From contig NZ_QBDX01000002.1 of NCBI RefSeq assembly GCF_003129605.1, positions 37,501 to 101,500 on the forward strand: DNA of 64,000 bases. Direction: 5' to 3'. Below are positions 52,536 through 61,424 of this stretch, piece after piece. Made by a program: the position numbers and the translations under genes. The DNA comes from Hyphobacterium indicum (GTDB lineage Bacteria > Pseudomonadota > Alphaproteobacteria > Caulobacterales > Maricaulaceae). A model generated the notes under the pieces. That model was not told where the DNA came from. It searched no databases and saw only the letters and a list, made by a program, of their open reading frames with translations. Position 1 is the stretch's first letter. Each line of letters starts with the position of its first letter.

Positions 52536-53549
52536 ATGAAACTCGCCTCGCTCCGCAACGGACATCCCGATGGCCAGCTCGTCGTCGTTTCCCGGGACCT
52601 TTCGCGTTATGCCGATGCCGGTGACATCGCGCCAACGCTGCAGGCCGCGCTGGATGACTGGGACCGGTGCAAACCGGCGCTGAAAGCGCTGTCTGACAAG
52701 GTCAATGACGGCAGCGCGCAAATCTCTCCCTTCGACTCGGCGAAAGCCCTGTCGCCCCTGCCGCGCAGCTATCAGTGGGCCGATGGCTCGGCCTACGTCA
52801 ATCACGTCGAGCTGGTTCGCAAGGCGCGCAATGCCGAAATGCCGGAAACCTTCTGGACCGACCCGCTGATGTATCAGGGCGGCTCGGATGCCTTCCTCGC
52901 GCCGACCGAGGATATCCCGCTGGGCGACGATAAATGGGGCTGTGATTTCGAGGGCGAGGTCGCTGTTGTCACCGGATCCGGCCCGCAAGGCCTGACGCCG
53001 GATGAGGCCGCAGAGCAAATCCGCCTGATCATGATCGTCAATGATGTCAGCCTGCGCGGACTGATCCCGGGCGAACTGGCCAAGGGCTTCGGCTTCTTCC
53101 AGTCCAAGCCGCCCTCGGCCTTTGCACCGGTCGCCGTGACGCCGGACGAGCTGGGCGAGGCCTGGGATGGCCGAAAGGTGCATCTGCCGCTGGTCAGCCA
53201 CCTCAATGGCGAGAAATTCGGCGAGCCCGATTGCGAGGTCGACATGACCTTCGATTTTGCCCAGCTGATCGCACATCTGGCGAAAACGCGGCCCCTGACG
53301 AATGGCACGATTGTCGGCTCCGGCACGGTGTCCAACAAGATGGATGATGGCCCCGGAAAGCCGGTGTCCGAAGGCGGGAAGGGCTATTCCTGCATTGCCG
53401 AGATCCGCATGATCGAGACGATCTATGACGGCGTGCCGAAAACACCTTTCATGACACCCGGCGACACCATCCGCATCGAGATGACGGGCAAGGATGGCCA
53501 GTCCATCTTCGGCGCGATTGACCAGAAAGTCGTCCGCTACACCCGCTAG
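52536..53549 (+). CDS. fahA: Fumarylacetoacetate hydrolase family protein
   Basis: 337 residues. It hydrolyses fumarylacetoacetate to fumarate and acetoacetate, the last step of tyrosine catabolism, if the specific assignment holds. Metal and catalytic motifs are WGCDFEGEVAVVTG, IVNDVSLRGLIPGE, FFQSKPPSAFAPVAVT, VDMTFDFAQLIAHLAK, GTIVGSGTVSNKM and FMTPGDTIRIEM. The family also includes acylpyruvases, but hmgA 2.1 kb upstream on the same strand supports the tyrosine pathway. AAGGA lies upstream of the ATG. It converges on hspQ with a 4-nt overlap. Confidence 0.88.
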   Translation: MKLASLRNGHPDGQLVVVSRDLSRYADAGDIAPTLQAALDDWDRCKPALKALSDKVNDGSAQISPFDSAKALSPLPRSYQWADGSAYVNHVELVRKARNAEMPETFWTDPLMYQGGSDAFLAPTEDIPLGDDKWGCDFEGEVAVVTGSGPQGLTPDEAAEQIRLIMIVNDVSLRGLIPGELAKGFGFFQSKPPSAFAPVAVTPDELGEAWDGRKVHLPLVSHLNGEKFGEPDCEVDMTFDFAQLIAHLAKTRPLTNGTIVGSGTVSNKMDDGPGKPVSEGGKGYSCIAEIRMIETIYDGVPKTPFMTPGDTIRIEMTGKDGQSIFGAIDQKVVRYTR

Positions 53550-53884
53550 TTCGGGCGCATATCGCCCGCCTTCAGCAGATAGCGCTGCCCGTCAAAGCTC
53601 TCGAACAATTCGCGGGTCTGGGGGTGTTTGACCGGGCCGCTGACCGCGTCCGGCAGCAGATTCTGCTCCGAGACATAGGCGGTATAGAAACTGTCCTCAT
53701 TCTCGGCGAGGACGTGGTAGAAGGGCTGGTCCTTGGCCGGCCGGATGGCTTCCGGAATGGCCAGCCACCAGTCTTCCGTATTGGCAAATTGCGGATCGAC
53801 ATCGAACACCACGCCCCGGAAGGGGAAGAGCCGGTGGCGCACCACATCGCCGATGCCGAACTTTGCGTCGCGTTCCAGAGTCAT
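53546..53884 (-). CDS. hspQ: Heat shock protein HspQ (hemimethylated-DNA-binding/YccV family)
   Basis: 112 residues from the ATG at 53884. Family features are FGIGDVVRHRLFPFRGVVFD near the N-terminus, EDWWLAIPEAIRPAKDQPFY, and a beta-rich DUF525/YccV-like fold ending in VKHPQTRELFESFDG. In enterobacteria HspQ is a specificity enhancer of the Lon protease and helps degrade a mutant DnaA. The longer in-frame extension to 53974 has no ribosome-binding site. It is divergent from the ppx gene. Confidence 0.93.
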   Translation of the reverse strand: MTLERDAKFGIGDVVRHRLFPFRGVVFDVDPQFANTEDWWLAIPEAIRPAKDQPFYHVLAENEDSFYTAYVSEQNLLPDAVSGPVKHPQTRELFESFDGQRYLLKAGDMRPN

Positions 53885-54039
53885 GCGTGTACCGATCCTT
53901 TTTAAGCTGTGCCGGTATGAGCCGGTTTCGCTTGATGCTGACGAACTTCGCCTTATGCTGGGGGATGAAGGCAAAGATCAGGCCGAAACGCGGCGAGCCC
54001 ACCGGGCTGACGCGCGAGACGGCGAGAGGTAGGTATATA

Positions 54040-55158
54040 ATGGCGCAGGACAAGCCTGCTGCCGCGCAATCGCGATTCACGGGGCCAACGCCCGGCCAGC
54101 ACAAAAAGGGCGGGCCGGGCCCGGCCTTTGCGGCGATTGATCTGGGCACGAATAATTGCCGCATGCTGATCGCACGGCGGGCCGGGCGCAGTTTCAGGAT
54201 CATTGACGCATTCTCGCGCATTGTCCGGCTGGGCGGCGGGCTCACCGAGACCGGCCGGCTGAACGACGCCGCGATGGACAATGTTGTTTCGGCGCTGGGC
54301 GTTTGCGCGGAAAAGATGAACCGCCGCGACGTCATCAAATACCGGGCCGTGGCCACACAGGCCTGCCGGCTGGCGGAAAACGGCCCCGAGCTGATGCAGC
54401 GCATCAAGACCGAAACCGGCCTTGATTTCGATATCATCACCCCGGAGGAGGAGGCCCGTCTGGCGGTGCTCGGCTGCCTCGATCTGATGGATGAAGACTA
54501 TGACGTCGCCCTGGTCGTCGATATCGGCGGGGGCTCGACCGAATTGTCCTGGGTGGATCTGGCCCAATGGCGCGAGCGCGGCGGATTCGAGAGCGGCGGA
54601 CGCCCGCCCATCCGCACCTGGGCCAGCGCGCCGGTGGGCGTCGTCACTCTGTCGGAACACATCCCCGAAGCGGTCCATGGCGACAAATGGTATGAGGCGA
54701 TGAAGGCCTTTGCCGCCGACGCCATCCGGACACCGCGCGGGGCGCGCAAGCTCCGCCCGCTCTTCACCTCCGGCCGCGCCCACATGATCGGCACATCCGG
54801 CACCATCACCTCGGTGGCCGGCGTGCATATGGGCCTGCCGCGATACGAGCGCTCGCTGGTTGATGGCAGCTGGATGACGGCCGCCGATGCGCGCGCCGCC
54901 TGCCTGGACCTGGCGTCGAAGGATATTGACGGCCGCGCCGCCAATCCGGTGATCGGCAAGGACCGGGCCGATCTGGTGCTGGCGGGCTGTGCCATCCTCG
55001 AAGTGGTCATGGACAAATGGCCGGTCGAGAAGATCCGCGTCGGCGACCGCGGCCTGCGCGAAGGCCTGCTGCTCAACCTGATGCGCAAACCCAAACGCCG
55101 CCGCCCGCGCAAGACCGGTGGCGGTGCAGCAAAATCCACACCGAAGGCCGCCGAATGA
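54040..55158 (+). CDS. ppx: Ppx/GppA-family exopolyphosphatase / pppGpp phosphohydrolase
   Basis: 372 residues from the ATG at 54040. An ASKHA-type phosphatase: phosphate-binding strand 1 AAIDLGTNNCRMLIARR, the catalytic Glu region (ETGLDFDIITPEEEARLAVL), and phosphate-2 LVVDIGGGSTELSWV. The usual four-domain Ppx C-terminus is absent, so it is the two-domain form typical of alphaproteobacteria. A basic C-terminal tail (RKPKRRRPRK) is present. The stop overlaps the rlmE start as ATGA. It hydrolyses polyphosphate and/or pppGpp; which one cannot be read from sequence. Confidence 0.92.
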   Translation: MAQDKPAAAQSRFTGPTPGQHKKGGPGPAFAAIDLGTNNCRMLIARRAGRSFRIIDAFSRIVRLGGGLTETGRLNDAAMDNVVSALGVCAEKMNRRDVIKYRAVATQACRLAENGPELMQRIKTETGLDFDIITPEEEARLAVLGCLDLMDEDYDVALVVDIGGGSTELSWVDLAQWRERGGFESGGRPPIRTWASAPVGVVTLSEHIPEAVHGDKWYEAMKAFAADAIRTPRGARKLRPLFTSGRAHMIGTSGTITSVAGVHMGLPRYERSLVDGSWMTAADARAACLDLASKDIDGRAANPVIGKDRADLVLAGCAILEVVMDKWPVEKIRVGDRGLREGLLLNLMRKPKRRRPRKTGGGAAKSTPKAAE

Positions 55159-55895
55159 GTGACGAGGAAAATCCCCCCGAGGAGAAGCGCCGCCGGCGTT
55201 CCGGCCCGGTGAAGAAGGGCGGCGATGCCCGTGCCGCCAAGTCTCTGCACGAAAAGGTGAAATCCGCCCGCGGCCGCAAGCTCTCCTCGACCCGCTGGCT
55301 GCAGCGCCAGTTGAATGATCCCTATGTCCAGCGGGCGAAGCAGGAAGGCTATCGCTCCCGCGCCGCCTACAAGCTGATCGAGCTGGACCAGCGCTTCAAA
55401 CTGCTCAAACCCGGCGCCCGCATCGTCGATCTCGGCGCCGCCCCCGGCGGCTGGGTGCAGGTGGCGCTGAAAAAGGGCGCGGCCCATGTCGTCGGCGTTG
55501 ATTTGCTGGAAATGGACCCGATCGAGGGTGCCATCATGATGACCCTGGATTTCTCTGAAGCCGATGCCCCGGAAAAGGTGAAGGCGGCGCTGGGCGGGCC
55601 GGCGGATATCGTGCTGTCCGATCTCGCCCCGTGGACAACCGGCCACAAATCGACCGACCATTTGCGTATTGTCGCCCTGGTCGAGCTCGCCGCCGAGTTC
55701 GCGCTGGAGACGCTGCGCCCCGGTGGCAGCTTCGTCGCCAAGGTATTCCAGGGCGGCACCGAGGATGATCTTCTGCACCGTCTGAAGCACAGATTTGAAA
55801 CCATCCGCCACGCCAAACCCCCGGCCAGCCGCTCCGAAAGCGCTGAAACCTACCTGATTGCAAAAGGCTATCGCGGCGACACGCCGGAGAAGTGA
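55155..55895 (+). CDS. rlmE: 23S rRNA (uridine-2'-O)-methyltransferase RlmE (FtsJ/RrmJ)
   Basis: 246 residues. It methylates the universally conserved U2552 in the A loop of 23S rRNA on assembled 50S subunits. A Lys/Arg-rich N-terminal extension of about 45 residues is followed by the core: YRSRAAYKLIELDQRF with the catalytic Lys, motif I VDLGAAPGGWVQVAL, VVGVDLLEMDPIEG, DIVLSDLAPWTTGH with the Asp, and SFVAKVFQGG with the third catalytic Lys. Overlaps ppx by 4 nt. Confidence 0.96.
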   Translation: MSDEENPPEEKRRRRSGPVKKGGDARAAKSLHEKVKSARGRKLSSTRWLQRQLNDPYVQRAKQEGYRSRAAYKLIELDQRFKLLKPGARIVDLGAAPGGWVQVALKKGAAHVVGVDLLEMDPIEGAIMMTLDFSEADAPEKVKAALGGPADIVLSDLAPWTTGHKSTDHLRIVALVELAAEFALETLRPGGSFVAKVFQGGTEDDLLHRLKHRFETIRHAKPPASRSESAETYLIAKGYRGDTPEK

Positions 55896-55907
55896 GGGGT
55901 TGGCTAC

Positions 55908-56035
55908 ATTTTCCCCTCCCCCTGTGTGGGGAGGGGTAGGGGTGGGGGAGAACATCAAACAGCTGCGCTGATCACCCCACCCCGCCGATCCGGACGGATC
56001 GCCGACCCTCCCCATCAAGGGGAGGGGAAGGCGTC
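55908..56035 (+). repeat. GC-rich palindromic intergenic element
   Basis: The outer arms TTCCCCTCCCC (55911-55921) and GGGGAGGGGAA (56019-56029) are perfect inverted repeats. Inside are two smaller palindromes (CCCC-TGTGT-GGGG and a TCCGGACGGATCG-like block). The same CTCCCC/GGGGAG theme recurs at 58731-58812 and 61100-61345. Elements of this style are common in gaps of alphaproteobacterial genomes. It could also terminate rlmE transcription. Confidence 0.7.
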
Positions 56036-56073
56036 AAAGGTTCGCAAACCGCACCTCACCTTCCCCTTGACCA

Positions 56074-56096
56074 ATAAGTAAACAGTGTTCACTTAT
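56074..56096 (+). promoter_or_regulatory. TetR-type operator palindrome upstream of coq4
   Basis: The arms ATAAGTAAAC (56074-56083) and GTTCACTTAT (56087-56096) are inverted repeats with one mismatch around AGT. The core GTAAACA-TGTTCAC symmetry fits TetR/AcrR-family operators. It ends 24 nt before the coq4 ATG, where a bound repressor would block transcription or promoter access. No TetR gene is in the window. Confidence 0.6.
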
Positions 56097-56120
56097 GGTG
56101 TCTCCGAGGAGCGGGGCATC

Positions 56121-56933
56121 ATGCCGGATACACAGTCATTCCAGAACGGGCCGGGCCCGGACGCGCCCGCCACAGCGGCCGCAGGTGGTTTTCCGCCGGC
56201 CCAGCCGATCCGGCCCCTGCGCGCCTGGAAAGCCTTTCAGGGCCTTGTCCGCGACAAGGAGGATACGCGCTATGTCTTCGCCTTTTTCGAGGCGGTGAAT
56301 GGCCGCTCCTATGAGCGCTTCCACAATCGCTTTGCGGCGTCGGACTATGGCCGCCGCGTCATGGCGGATCATACCGAAATCGGCCGCATCCTGATGGATC
56401 GCGGGACGCTGGAAAGCCATGGCCCCGGCACGTTTGCGGCGGCCTATCTGCACTATCTCGACAGCGAGAATCTGCATCCCGAGGGCGTCTATCAGGCCAA
56501 TTGGGACAATGCGCCCGCGCGCATGCAGGCCCTGAAGGACGACTGGCCGCATCTCTATGCCATGTCCTACATGATGAATCTCACCCATGACCTCTATCAC
56601 GTGCTGACCGGCTATGGCCGCGATCCGCTGGGCGAGGCCCTGCTGCTCCTGTTTTCCGGCATCCAGACCGGCGGGCGCGGCCCGATCTGGCTGGGCCGCA
56701 TGGCGGGGCTGAAAATCCGCTCCGAAATCCCGGCCTGGCCGGTGGGCCGGATGATGGCCGAGGCCAAGCGCCTCGCACGCAATGCGGCGCATTTCCCGTC
56801 CACGGATCTGACAGCGCTCCTGCCGCTGCCGCTGGACGAGGCCCGGGCGCGTCTGAAGGTAAAGCCGCCGCAGCTTTATTGGGATACGCTCGCCGCATAT
56901 GACGGCCCCGACCCGGTGGCGGTGCAGGCGTAG
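56121..56933 (+). CDS. Coq4 family protein (ubiquinone biosynthesis accessory)
   Basis: 270 residues from the ATG at 56121 (GAGGAG upstream). The Coq4 hallmark, a His-Asp-x-x-His metal motif, is LTHDLYHVLTGYGRDPLGE near residue 165, preceded by HLYAMSYMMN. Supporting segments include DTRYVFAFFEAVNGRSYERF and LLLFSGIQTGG. Coq4 organises or catalyses a step of ubiquinone ring assembly in eukaryotes; bacterial homologues are often annotated only by family. Likely regulated by the palindrome just upstream. Confidence 0.88.
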   Translation: MPDTQSFQNGPGPDAPATAAAGGFPPAQPIRPLRAWKAFQGLVRDKEDTRYVFAFFEAVNGRSYERFHNRFAASDYGRRVMADHTEIGRILMDRGTLESHGPGTFAAAYLHYLDSENLHPEGVYQANWDNAPARMQALKDDWPHLYAMSYMMNLTHDLYHVLTGYGRDPLGEALLLLFSGIQTGGRGPIWLGRMAGLKIRSEIPAWPVGRMMAEAKRLARNAAHFPSTDLTALLPLPLDEARARLKVKPPQLYWDTLAAYDGPDPVAVQA

Positions 56934-56995
56934 CGCCCTGTGTGGTTCGAGGCATTTCTGCGAAAAGCACCTCACCATGAGGCCGGAAAATCACC

Positions 56996-57143
56996 GTCAT
57001 CCCTGCGAAGGCAGGGACCCAGTTGCGCCCGTCCCACCGGCACACCGTGTGCCAACCAGCCGCAGTCATCCACGCTGCACAGATTGAGGGCAGGGCAGTG
57101 GAGCTTCAATGTTGCTCTGGGTCCCTGCCTTCGCAGGGATGAC
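56996..57143 (+). repeat. Long-armed inverted repeat (27-bp perfect arms)
   Basis: The arms 56996-57022 and 57117-57143 are perfect reverse complements. Each contains the small hairpin CCCTGCGAAGGCAGGG. The 94-nt centre holds no gene. The size of about 148 bp and the intact arms suggest a non-autonomous, MITE-like or REP-type element. The rest of the gap to guaB contains a second related fragment (CCCCGGAATGACG). Related sequences are at 60862-60890 and 63207-63316. Confidence 0.85.
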
Positions 57144-57212
57144 AATAAGGGGTGCCCCGGAATGACGAAGGATGAGACATCCCCCCTTGCGCCGCCGGCG
57201 ATTCCGCATTAA

Positions 57213-58715
<1,503 letters not shown>

Positions 58716-58816
58716 GTTTCCTCCCCCGCCTGCGGGGGAGGGGGACCACGAAGTGGTGGAGGGGGCAGCCCCCCTCGTCGCTTCGCGACACTCCCCCCGT
58801 GAACGGGGGGAGAAAG
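58716..58816 (+). repeat. Compound GC-rich hairpin element after guaB
   Basis: Two perfect hairpins, CTCCCCCGC/GCGGGGGAG (58731-58750) and CTCCCCCCG/CGGGGGGAG (58791-58812), enclose a third (ACCAC-GAA-GTGGT near 58754-58766). The second hairpin ends 14 nt before the next start codon and abuts its ribosome-binding site. Confidence 0.8.
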
Positions 58817-58826
58817 GAAGCAGTAA

Positions 58827-60161
58827 ATGAGACTGGGTGGACGGATCGCTGCGGCGATAGACATTCTCGACCTGATCGAGCGCCAGAACCGCCCGGTCAA
58901 GCTGGCCGTGCGCGAATGGGGTTCGGCCCACCGCTTTGCCGGATCGGGCGACCGCGCCTTCATTTCCGGCCTGGTGATGGATGCGTTGCGGCGCAAGCAA
59001 TCATTGGCCTGGGCGATGGGCGATGACAGTGCCCGCGCCCTGGCGCTGGGCGTGGTCGGTCGCATCTGGGGCATGGAGGCCGGGGCGCTGCAGGACCAGC
59101 TGGCGGCCGATCCGCATTCACCTGACGCCCTGACCGACGCCGAGATCGCGGCGTTTTCGCGTGATATCTCTGATGCTCCGGCGCATGTGCGCGGCGATTA
59201 TCCCGAATGGCTGGCCGCGTCGCTGGCGCGCGTTTTCGGCCAGACGGCAGCGGAGGAGGGCGCCGGCATGGCCGATCGCGCCCCGGTCGATCTGCGCGTC
59301 AACGAGCTGAAAACCGATCCGGTGAAGGCGCTGGCGGCTGTACAGGCGAAAATCCCAACCGCCCGCGCCGGCGCTCTGGCGCGCGCCTGCATCCGCATTC
59401 CGCAGGACGAGGCGACCGGCAAATCCCCGCCCGCCGACGCCATCCCCGCCTATGGCAAGGGCTGGGTCGAGGTGCAGGATGAGGGCAGTCAGCTCGCCGG
59501 CCTCGCCGCGGGGGTGAAGCCGGGCGACCAGGTGCTCGATTTCTGCGCCGGCGCGGGCGGCAAGACGCTGGAGCTTTCCGCCATGACCGGCAATACCGGG
59601 CAGATCCACGCCTGGGACCATGACTGGCGGCGGATGAAGGCCATCTGGCCACGCTTGCAACGGGCGGGAGTCAGAAACGTTCAGGTCCATGACGGGCCGG
59701 AAGACGAGCTGTCCGGGCTGGAAGGCAAAATGGATGTCGTCTTCGTCGATGCGCCGTGTACCGGCACCGGCACCTGGCGCCGGCGGCCGGATGCCAAATG
59801 GCGGGTCTCCGAATGCGCCTTGAATCAACGCCTTGAGGAACAGGACGAAGCACTTGATAACGCAGCCAAATACGTCAGGCCCGGCGGGCGGCTCATCTAT
59901 GTCACTTGCTCCATTCTGCCGGAAGAGAATGGCGACCGGATCGAAGCTTTCCTCACCCGATACTCGAACTTTACCCAGCGCAATTCCCGCGACGCCCTGA
60001 TCGCCTCCGGCGGGCTCGCCGAGGGGGCTGCAGACGTGCTCGCCGCGTGCGAGATGGACAGCGGCGCACTGCAACTCACCCCGCACCGCAGCGCCACAGA
60101 CGGCTTCTTCATCGCGGTAATGGAGCGGGTGGATTTCCGCAAGCAAGAAATGGAAAAATAG
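58827..60161 (+). CDS. RsmB/NOP-family rRNA m5C methyltransferase
   Basis: 444 residues. The N-terminal half is helical (NusB/PUA-like, with DLRVNELKTDP near residue 150). The catalytic domain has motif I LDFCAGAGGKTLELSA, motif IV VDAPCTGTGTWRRRPDAKWR with the release Cys, and motif VI YVTCSILPEENGDR with the nucleophilic Cys. The last residues (SATDGFFIAVMERV) are typical. It methylates a cytosine in 16S rRNA or another RNA; the exact site cannot be read from sequence. GAAAGGAAG precedes the ATG. Confidence 0.93.
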   Translation: MRLGGRIAAAIDILDLIERQNRPVKLAVREWGSAHRFAGSGDRAFISGLVMDALRRKQSLAWAMGDDSARALALGVVGRIWGMEAGALQDQLAADPHSPDALTDAEIAAFSRDISDAPAHVRGDYPEWLAASLARVFGQTAAEEGAGMADRAPVDLRVNELKTDPVKALAAVQAKIPTARAGALARACIRIPQDEATGKSPPADAIPAYGKGWVEVQDEGSQLAGLAAGVKPGDQVLDFCAGAGGKTLELSAMTGNTGQIHAWDHDWRRMKAIWPRLQRAGVRNVQVHDGPEDELSGLEGKMDVVFVDAPCTGTGTWRRRPDAKWRVSECALNQRLEEQDEALDNAAKYVRPGGRLIYVTCSILPEENGDRIEAFLTRYSNFTQRNSRDALIASGGLAEGAADVLAACEMDSGALQLTPHRSATDGFFIAVMERVDFRKQEMEK

Positions 60162-60162
60162 A

Positions 60163-60522
60163 TTGTCATTGGACCGAGCGACACTAATCAAATTGAGAGA
60201 CGCAAAGATATCTCTGGTCGGATATATTGAGGCTCCGTGGGGAGTTGAAACCGTTTTTCCGAAGCTAGAAGATTTGGAAGATTATGTTGAAGATCGACAT
60301 GCATGGTTTGCGAAAACGCATGGCGCCGAAAAACATGAATACGAGCTTTGGATAGATTCAGGTGGTCTACCTCGGTGTGGTGCCACTACTAAGTCAGGCA
60401 AACGATGCAAGAACCCCGTGCCAGGCGGCATTCAACAGCCATTTTTGGTTTGGTTAGAAGAAGAAGGAGGGTATTGCGCTGTTCACGATATCGAAAATCG
60501 GAATGCAACGGGGATTGAATAA
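60163..60522 (+). CDS. Hypothetical protein with a C-x-C-type zinc-knuckle motif, A/T-rich gene
   Basis: 119 residues from a TTG start at 60163, immediately after the methyltransferase stop. The C-terminal part carries RCGATTKSGKRCKNP and, 28 residues on, YCAVHD. This Cys-x(8)-Cys...Cys-x-x-His pattern resembles the small zinc knuckle in some phage and HNH-associated proteins. The N-terminal half is acidic and aromatic (LEDYVEDRHAWFAKTHG). Codon use is strongly A/T-biased compared with both neighbours, which points to recent acquisition. It overlaps the next gene as TAATG. No function assigned. Confidence 0.65.
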   Translation: MSLDRATLIKLRDAKISLVGYIEAPWGVETVFPKLEDLEDYVEDRHAWFAKTHGAEKHEYELWIDSGGLPRCGATTKSGKRCKNPVPGGIQQPFLVWLEEEGGYCAVHDIENRNATGIE

Positions 60523-60707
60523 TGCAATCAGAAAATCATGAGGAAATAATTCTCGAAGTTGCTCGTCTTATCCGAAAACATGAAATTTCAATTGGCGAAT
60601 TTTATACCGTTCTAGGTGTGGACATCGAGAATCCAACCTACAGCGATTTGGATAATACGATATCACAGCTTGCCGGCATATTCGCAGGATGGAATAATCC
60701 TACTTAG
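60522..60707 (+). CDS. Small acidic hypothetical protein, partner of the zinc-knuckle gene
   Basis: 61 residues, beginning MQSENHEEIILEVARLI and containing KHEISIGEFYTVLGVDIE and a C-terminal LAGIFAGWNNPT. All-helical and acidic. Its start overlaps the stop of the preceding gene (TAATG), and it shares the same low-G+C codon bias. The two-gene size and composition resemble toxin/antitoxin or immunity-type cargo, but no family is recognised. Confidence 0.6.
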   Translation: MQSENHEEIILEVARLIRKHEISIGEFYTVLGVDIENPTYSDLDNTISQLAGIFAGWNNPT

Positions 60708-61424
60708 TTTGGACAGAGACCAACAATTTTTCTTCAGTTTCAACTTGCCACTAAGACAGGCCGGGATGGCGGTCCGTGTTTGAAAAAAACCACCCCGACC
60801 TTATGCGTATAGCTTCCAAGCGTTACAAAGCGGAACGTATTCTGACCGATTGCGAAAGTTAGCCGTCATCCCTGCGGGGTTCTAGGCCCGGCACTGCCGG
60901 GTGCCTCACCCTGAGGTCGCAAACAATCGCGTCTTCCTCCGATTTAATCGGAGGATCTCTTGAGGCCCTCCGGTCCCCCGCATTCGCGAGGGCAGGCAAG
61001 CCGGAGGGAGACGGAGTTTGGAACGACGTGTGGAGTTCGAGGCCCGATTTTGCCCGACCCCTCACCCTGACCGCTCATCGCTGCGCGATCTCGCACCCTT
61101 TCCCTCTCCCCTTTAAAAGGGGAGAGGGTAGAGGAAGGCGGCCACGCGAGTGGACGGCTTTCGAGGGTGAGGGGTTGGTTTCCTCCCCTGTTTACGGGGG
61201 AGGTGGCTTGAGCGGAGCGAAAGACGGAGGGGGCAGGATGACACCCGCCATTCGCCCCCCTCGGCCTGAAGCCTGTCCTCGGGCCGACCTAAGGTCGGAC
61301 CCGTGGGGGCCACTCCCCCCGCAAGCAGGGGGAGAAAGAGGCGCCCCCGGAATGACGGGTAAAAAGACGAAGCGGGTGCAACTCCGGACTCGCCTTTCGC
61401 GCTGACTCGCGCTAACCGCTCGCC
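60708..61424 (+). repeat. About 700-nt gap filled with palindromic repeat fragments
   Basis: No gene is supported here. A REP-like block begins near 60862 (GTCATCCCTGCGGGG). It includes the hairpin GATTTAATC (60939-60953 area) and GAGG-rich segments. The pair CCCTCTCCCCTTT/AAAGGGGAGAGGG forms a tight hairpin near 61100-61128. CTCCCCTG-TTTA-CGGGGGAG follows near 61185-61202, and CCCCCGCAAGCAGGGGG near 61317-61333. It resembles a stack of the same element types seen at 55908 and 58716. The guaA promoter must lie within or after it. Confidence 0.65.

Noticed and set aside
56996-57143. Long inverted repeat as an insertion sequence with terminal repeats
   Set aside because: The interior is only 94 nt and contains no transposase. 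It is kept as a repeat element, not as an IS.
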